Of a DNA stretch of 64,000 nt, positions 58,401 through 64,000 are shown piece by piece (position 1 is the first letter of the stretch; the number at the start of each line of letters is the position of its first letter). The DNA is from Gordius sp. MW1 (Eukaryota > Nematomorpha > Gordioida > Gordea > Gordiidae). The stretch spans positions 1,612,001 to 1,676,000 of the forward strand of contig OZ038528.1 in NCBI GenBank assembly GCA_964036665.1. The letters are read 5' to 3'. The notes beneath the pieces were generated by a model. That model worked only from the letters and a program-made list of their open reading frames with translations. It was not told the DNA's origin and did not search any database. A program made the translations under genes and the position numbers.

Positions 58401-61400
58401 TTCATAAGCTTAGCGTTAATGACATTCCTATGTGAAAGATTTTAAAAACAAAATGTATACATTGTTTTTGAGACATTAATCAACAAGTTGAGTTATAACT
58501 TATATTTGTAAAGTATTTAAGGAAGTATTAAAACAATATAAACAATTAAAAGGAAATTGATACAGGAAGTGCAGGAGGGGGCGGCTGCCCCCCCCCCAAA
58601 AAAAAAATAAATAATTTTTTTCAAAATTTTAAATAAAAGTATAGATAAAAAAATCATCATTTGGCTTCTTTTTTTATTCGTTTTTAGCGTATATAATTCA
58701 ATTCTTGATTAAGCCCCTATCTATAACAACAAATACATTAAAATTACGTTAATATTTTTTATAATAAACGTCAAAACTAATTCTTTTACATTTGTACAAA
58801 AAATATAATAAATATCTATAAAAATATTTTATGTGATTTGAAGGAGTTCGTCTAGATCGTGTCAGGGGTGGACGCCAAAAATATGCTCGGGGATTTCCTA
58901 ACGCTTACAATAGTCCGTTCGCTTATAAAAAAAATTTCCAAGAAGGTACGACAACACATATTGACGTTGGCTGAATTTATGATGAGTTTTATTCAATATT
59001 ATAATTTTCCTTGTATTTTGTTGGATAAATTTTAATATGGCTCACATGTAGAGTAGCCCATGTTATCTATGGGGAAAAAATGTTGGTGCGTCGCTTGAAT
59101 TTAGTAAATACAAAGTTTGGTCACAGTTTAAAATCGAGCATTATAGTTTATAGTAGTGTTGTAAAAACGGCTGGGTTTTGTTTGGTCGCCCTTTGATTTA
59201 ACTAAGACTAACGTTAGACTCTAGTCTGTTTTTCAAATTTAGACCAATCCTAGAGGTCCTCTAAAACGGGCCAAGAAACCTTTGGTTTGTAACCCAGCTG
59301 TTTTTACAACCTTAGTTTATAGCGTGTTAGCAGCGCGTTGTGACATGGTCATTTTGAAAGGTTACGTACAAATAGGTTATGGTCTATAATTGTTTGTTGG
59401 AATATTAGCATTAGAGAATATTTCTATGAGAGTAGACAAATTTTTAAGTGTAAATTTATTCTAGTATATTTAAATTTGGACTAGCAGTTGAAATTATAAC
59501 TTTTTATAATCTAGTTATTTTAAATATTGGCTGCTTGTCTATTATTTTAAAATGTTTCAAATTTTTGCTTGTCTTATAAAAAAGGTCATTTTCAATATAT
59601 TAGTAAAGAAAATAATATGTTCCCTCATTCATGTTACTACTTGAGATAGATTTCATTAATATATATTTGATTTTTACTGAATTGGGGATGCGTTTAGAAG
59701 AAAATCTTATCAGCTATTTGAAGAGCATTCAACCGCAACAAAGCGTATACGAAAAAGAAACGACGGGAAAGGAGATGGAAACTCCTGAGCTACCCATGTC
59801 AATGGATCATTTAAATGTGATTAGTGCGTTAGCGGATTCAGAATTAGTCGCTATGGTCACCTGGGCAAAACAATTACCCGGTTTAAACATGAATTATGAT
59901 ATATCCTATTAGAGGCAAAAATTAAAATTTAGACTTTCAAATTTTGAGTTTATACGATAGTTTTTACTACAAATTAATTTCATATATGCTGAGTTTACCT
60001 TATTGACTATTTTATTAAATTTGGAGGGGTAGGGAGGGGCACTTACCCCCTTTAAATTAAAGTATTTACATGTAACTATCATTATTATCGTTCAAATTTC
60101 AAATTATTATTAATTTGTTTCTCACTGAATCATTACCAAACATTTTTATTATATGATAAGTTCTTTATAATAGTGCACTTTTTCAATTGTGTATTTTACA
60201 AAAGCTTTAAATTATTATCCATCTAAAGGGTTTCAAACATAATATGTTGTTAATGTCAAATAGTGTTATACTCTAAGTTTTGAATGTACCTTACTTATAT
60301 ATTATGTGAAATATTTTTAGCTTTGTAACTTGACCATTAGTGTATTGAATAAATATAAATTGACCATGCATGATATATTTGTTATTTTGCATTTTAACCA
60401 TTTAGTTTTTGTTAGACTTCTTTTAAAAAATATTTAAATTTGAAACCCTATCATTATTTTGATTAGATTTTTCCAAACTATCACTCAACGATCAAATCCT
60501 TTTATTCCATTACTCATGGAACGAAATTTTGTTGTTAAGTTTCATTCACCGTTCATTGCCTTACAACGGAAGACTTCATTTCTCTCCCACTTTTTCCATA
60601 TCGAAATCTGAATGGGTCAATTCACAAATCGAAGACCTCATGTCCGTTATATCAGACGTCATCAAAATATTCCAAATCAACCTTTGCCGATTATCTAACG
60701 AAGAATACATACTTCTTAAAGCCCTTGTCATCTGCAATACTGGTATTACTTTCAAAAATTCGTATTGGAGTAAAAATTTATTCCAAAAAGAGTTTAATTT
60801 TTGGGTAAAAAAATTCCTTTTACAAAATTTGTCAGGATTTGAGTAATTTTTAAAGGATAGATCTCGTATGTACTAAGATGATATTCATTTCTAATTAAAA
60901 TTGGGAGCCTCGGATCTATAAGTATAATTGTCAGGCAGTTTTAATATCTGCACACTAACCTTATCATGGCTATATCCTTAATTATTTTTAAATAGGATGT
61001 TTCGTACCTTTCACTCATATGAATATTGATGTAGGCAACTGTGCTGTGTATTATAATTGATTTTGCAATTAAATTTGTCATGTAGAGGGATTAAGCAAGA
61101 TTCAAGGTATTTCAAATATATCCAAATTACGAAAGAATCTATTGGATTGTCTCAATCACATAACCATAACGCAAAAATGTTCAGATCCCTACCGTGTTAG
61201 CAAGGTATCTCTATTTGACCATTAATCATTGTTTGTTCATTTACTAACTCATTTTATTAATAACTTGGGAAATTTTATTTGTCAGATACTACTATGTTTA
61301 CCCTATTTGCGACAATTGGACATTGAATCACGCAACTTTTGGAATAAAGTGAAGAAAGAGGGCAAAGTAACACTCAGGAAATTGTTTGTTGAGATGTTAG

Positions 61401-61411
61401 AAGCATTTTAA
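52478..61411 (+). CDS. ERR: Oestrogen-related receptor (NR3B nuclear receptor), complete
   Basis: Eight coding exons: 52478-52562, 52921-53050, 53371-53882, 58844-58945, 59698-59880, 60467-60742, 61086-61204 and 61286-61411, all GT-AG with agreeing phases, total 1533 nt (510 residues). ERR is an orphan nuclear receptor that binds extended half-site DNA elements and controls energy metabolism genes. The two-zinc-finger DBD spans about residues 174-250: CLVCGD, the P-box CEACKA, and [11 protein letters not shown], followed by the ERR-type extension [13 protein letters not shown] in exon 4. The ligand-binding domain (about 280-510) has LADQ-like [17 protein letters not shown], and ends with helix 12, [10 protein letters not shown]. 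The N-terminal 173 residues are Ser/Thr/Asp-rich. Intron 3 is 4.96 kb. The first ATG is taken at 52478; a further 5' exon cannot be excluded. All intron phases of the LBD fit, so the gene looks intact. Confidence 0.95.
55069..55213. mobile_element. Family C MITE in ERR intron 3
   Basis: Ends CATGGGCGTAGCCAAG and CTGGCTACGTCCATG; the interior has GCTGCCCCCCTTTAAAT and TCCCTCCCTAAATCATAA. No target duplication is evident. Confidence 0.75.
55679..55849. mobile_element. Family C MITE in ERR intron 3, inverted
   Basis: Ends CATTGGTGTAGCTAGG and CTCTGGCTACGCCCATG with 8-bp flanks TTGACAAT (55671-55678) and TTGACAAC (55850-55857), a 7-of-8 duplication. It contains an 11-G run. Confidence 0.8.
56405..56575. 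mobile_element. Family C element in ERR intron 3, right end lost
   Basis: Starts CATGGGCGTAGCCACC and has AGAGGGGGGCAGCCGCC and GTGCCCCCCTCCCTCTC, but no closing GGCTACGCC. Confidence 0.6.
58568..58720. mobile_element. Family C fragment in ERR intron 3
   Basis: GCAGGAGGGGGCGGCTGCCC followed by C and A runs, then AAATCATCATTTGG. Both terminal motifs are missing. It ends about 120 bp before ERR exon 4. Confidence 0.45.
59154..59314. mobile_element. hAT-like MITE, family A, copy 6
   Basis: 161 bp, starts TAGTGTTGTAAAAACGGCTG and ends CTGTTTTTACAACCTTA, with a perfect 8-bp target duplication GTTTATAG (59146-59153, 59315-59322). It lies in ERR intron 4. Confidence 0.9.
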
Positions 61412-62869
61412 GAATCTTATTATAAAACAAGATACCTGCCAAAATACAAAATCCCCATTAAACCTCAGTGTTATATTTATTACCGCGTTAAAAAATCTAG
61501 TCTCAAGAACAAACCCACCAGTACATGTATATTGTGATCACAATCCTCAATCTTATAAAATTAAATACCCATTACGACTTCCATAAGTGCTTAGTCAATT
61601 TATAGCTAACAATTAGTCATTCCTAATTCAACTGTGCTACCTAGAATCCATATTCCCCACTTGATATTTATCAATAGTAGTGTTGACTTTTAGTTTTTAA
61701 GACTTTAAAAGAAATTTAGGACAATCTAATTAATGCCATAGAATCGGATATTGCGTGTGAGTGCTATATTTTGTTATCGATTTTGAAAAAACTTATCTCT
61801 TTCTTTCTGACTACTTTATATCTTCTACATACAAAGCCTAAGCTTGTGCCTCAAAAACTGTGGCCATGCTTTTCCTCGATATAAATTATCTTCTTTTTGT
61901 GTACATATTATACTCCATATTGTCACAAAAACATTTTATAAAAATATAAATGTATTACTATATATTTAATTATTTTATTCTATTATGTACTAGTCCTGCT
62001 ATACGTTGTCAATAATAACTATACTCTCGGACGAAACTTAAAATGCAATATAGCTTCTTCCTACATTCTTTATATTTATGTATAATAGTTACACAATTCA
62101 TTTAAAATTGTAGAGATTAGAAAATATTTAGCAATGTCTACAAATTTTTAAAGTCGAACAAAAATTAAAGCACCCCTCTATAACATACACAAACATATTT
62201 ACTCGATTCTATAAAAACATCATTGTATAACACTAGCACAACTAAGCCCTTAGTTAGTATATATTTCTATAATGCAACTCATCGATAAAGTTTTATCATG
62301 AGTCCAAACAATTTAATATTTATACTATCCATATGAAAAGCATATATTTTTACGACGAATAGGTGACATATACTCTTTCTATATATACATATCCGTGTAG
62401 TGTTATGGCACTAATCGTCTTTAGGCAAATCTGTTATCACGAATCGTTATCTTACAATATATATATTATATCTTTTCTCGTATATTAAAACCAATTACAA
62501 CATACACCCTAGTACGAATAATTATAGAAAAATGTTAACCTTGTCAGGCTTTGCTTTTACTCATAAATATTGTTATAAAGGTTTTAAGTGCAAATGAACA
62601 TTGCCGCTTACTTTTAGCTGGTTGTGAATCATCTATTTTGCTTACCAGTCAAATTTGCGGTTTTAAACCGCACGAAACTTAATAATCTTTTTAAGTTATT
62701 TTTTAAATATCTTATATAATCAGACAGTCGTTTTGAAATTTTGTTGAAATACTCAACGCGCCGCAAAACGATCGTAATTCTGTTTAAAGATTTTTTATTG
62801 AACTTATATCTTAAAGCTTTGTAAAGAGGAATATCATAAATTTATAACAGTAGGTTTTTTAAAAAAATT
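61412..62869 (+). other. ERR 3' UTR and downstream flank
   Basis: AT-rich sequence following the ERR stop codon. Several AT-rich stretches could serve as poly(A) signals but none stands out. No other gene seen. Confidence 0.35.
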
Positions 62870-63478
62870 CCTATAACAGTTTGTCACAATTGGTGATCAG
62901 CTCCTTCAATAAGTTTTTTCACGTATTCCCAGCTTCGCTTTAGCTTGTGCCTTATTCAAATCCATATCTAATTAGGTTTCGTTTATCTAAGACTTGCACC
63001 TTCCTGATACCTTTTGCTAGGTGACTTTCCTCTCGTTTCTACAAATCCATGCCATCTCAATCTCCTTATAACCAACTTTATTTAAATCGAAACCACATTA
63101 GTATATCTCTTTTCCGTCGATACCCTTATGGTCATTTTTGCCTATTTCCAAGATCCATCTTAACATTCGCAACTCAAGCTTTGCTCTTCTTTTGCCTTAA
63201 TCGCCCACGTTCCTGCTCCACATATTACCATTGGTACAATAGCGGTGTTTAATAATCGTCCCTTCAATCTCAATAAATTGTGTTTGTCACATAGTACACC
63301 ACTCAACTCCCTGTTATAGCCTGTGTTTATTCTTGCCTTAATTTCGCATTACACCCACCTCACACTGTAACCTAATCTTCTGACTGCTTAAACACCAGTC
63401 ATCGATTGCAGATTTATATCTTTGTATTCATTTCCCCATTCCAAGCATAGATATTCAGTTTTATCTCAGTTGACCCTA
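62870..63478 (-). pseudogene. Decayed 3' tail of a non-LTR retrotransposon ORF2
   Basis: Minus strand, several frames: NRELSGVLCDKHNLLRLKGR, then LLNTAIVPMVICGAGTWAIK, VIRRLRWHGF and SWEYVKKLIEGADHQL. This is the region downstream of the reverse transcriptase in a common LINE type (AETW / RRLRW.GH motifs). It has multiple stops and frameshifts. It is the longer relative of 27380-27697, and both end with EYV.KL.EGADH before a stop, so this is the true 3' end of the family's ORF2. Confidence 0.7.
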
Positions 63479-63488
63479 GACAATTTTA

Positions 63489-64000
63489 ATTGCTATGCAA
63501 TTTATGGGCTCGTTTTTTGTTGTCCGTCCGTCCGTCGTCCACCAATGGCGCCAGCTTTGTGACCTGGAGGTGTCGGGTTCAAGCCAGGGAGGGGACGAAT
63601 TTTTTTTTAATTTTTTTAAATTAAATTAATATTTTGTTCTTGTTAATACCATTGATACTATGAATTTTTGACCGTCCGCTGGCTACTGACCAATGAAAAA
63701 AATGACCATTGGCCAAATAAATCGAAATTTTATTTTTTCGTCTTTGAATTGGGTATATTAGGTTAACATTGATAAATACCCTATGCCCTTTCCTACAAGG
63801 GCCTACGCCTCTACTAATATGGGTCCCTATGCCCCTACAAAAGCCTTGCCTTTACTAATGTGGGTCCCTGTGCCCCTACAAAAGCCGCCTTTACTAATGT
63901 GGGTTCGAATCCCGGAGAGGGCAAAATTTCTATTTTTTTTAAATTAAATTAATATATTGTTCTTGTTAATACCATTGATAATATGACTTTTTGACAGTGT
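63489..64000. repeat. Composite repeat, family E, copy 3 (runs off the window)
   Basis: Starts TTGCTATGCAATTTATGGGC, then TTTGTGACCTGGAGGTGTCG and GGTTCAAGCCAG, which resembles the 3' half of a tRNA (anticodon arm and B box). Units with AAAAAATGACCATTGGCC and CGAATCCCGGAGAGGGCAAA follow. The right boundary lies beyond 64000. Confidence 0.75.

Larger units (their letters stand above)
53883..58843 (+). other. ERR intron 3, mostly unannotated
   Basis: Intron between the DBD exon and the DNA-binding extension exon. It holds family C elements at 55069-55213, 55679-55849 and 56405-56575 and a fragment near 58565. The minus-strand frame at 58045-58392 has no recognisable similarity and is not called as a gene. 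Confidence 0.6.

Noticed and set aside
63520-63600. tRNA gene
   Set aside because: Only a B-box-like half with a tRNA-like anticodon side is seen; no acceptor stem pairing, so a SINE-like remnant is more likely.

Overview
This is AT-rich nuclear DNA from an invertebrate animal. Spliced genes, a Zn-finger nuclear receptor of the ERR group, a secreted chitin-binding (peritrophin-type) protein and dense hAT, Ginger, gypsy and LINE remnants point to a metazoan, probably a protostome. I cannot name the species. No bacterial-type genes, tRNA or rRNA genes or CRISPR arrays were seen.

Host genes, in order: (1) the last two coding exons of a lysosomal CLC-7-type chloride/proton antiporter (+, 1492-3118); (2) a two-exon secreted peritrophin-like protein on the minus strand (4176-4883); (3) a complete 14-exon eIF3 subunit D gene (+, 9523-21185), whose exon phases all agree and add up to 625 codons plus stop; (4) a complete eight-exon oestrogen-related receptor gene (+, 52478-61411, about 510 codons). 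These genes have unrelated jobs (ion transport, extracellular chitin binding, translation initiation, transcription) and do not form a functional cluster.

The middle (about 21.2-52.4 kb) is mostly mobile DNA. Its centrepiece is a minus-strand, intron-containing integrase + GPY/F + OTU-protease gene of Ginger type (34573-41417). A gypsy LTR retrotransposon (34898-39292, two 281-bp LTRs, 5-bp target duplication ATTTG) sits inside its OTU exon. Around it lie hAT transposase remnants, several short non-autonomous families with 8-bp target duplications (many of them exact), TA-flanked elements, foldbacks, minisatellites, two decayed LINE tails, and a composite tandem/SINE-like repeat present three times (22.5, 45.1 and 63.5 kb).

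The introns of eIF3d and ERR carry the same families. eIF3d intron 11 holds two copies of one GC-rich hAT-like element, one nested in the other in reverse orientation, each with its own perfect 8-bp target duplication. eIF3d intron 13 holds an inverted duplicate of its own exon 10/intron 10 junction. A foldback with telomere-like repeats ends about 40 bp before the eIF3d start codon.
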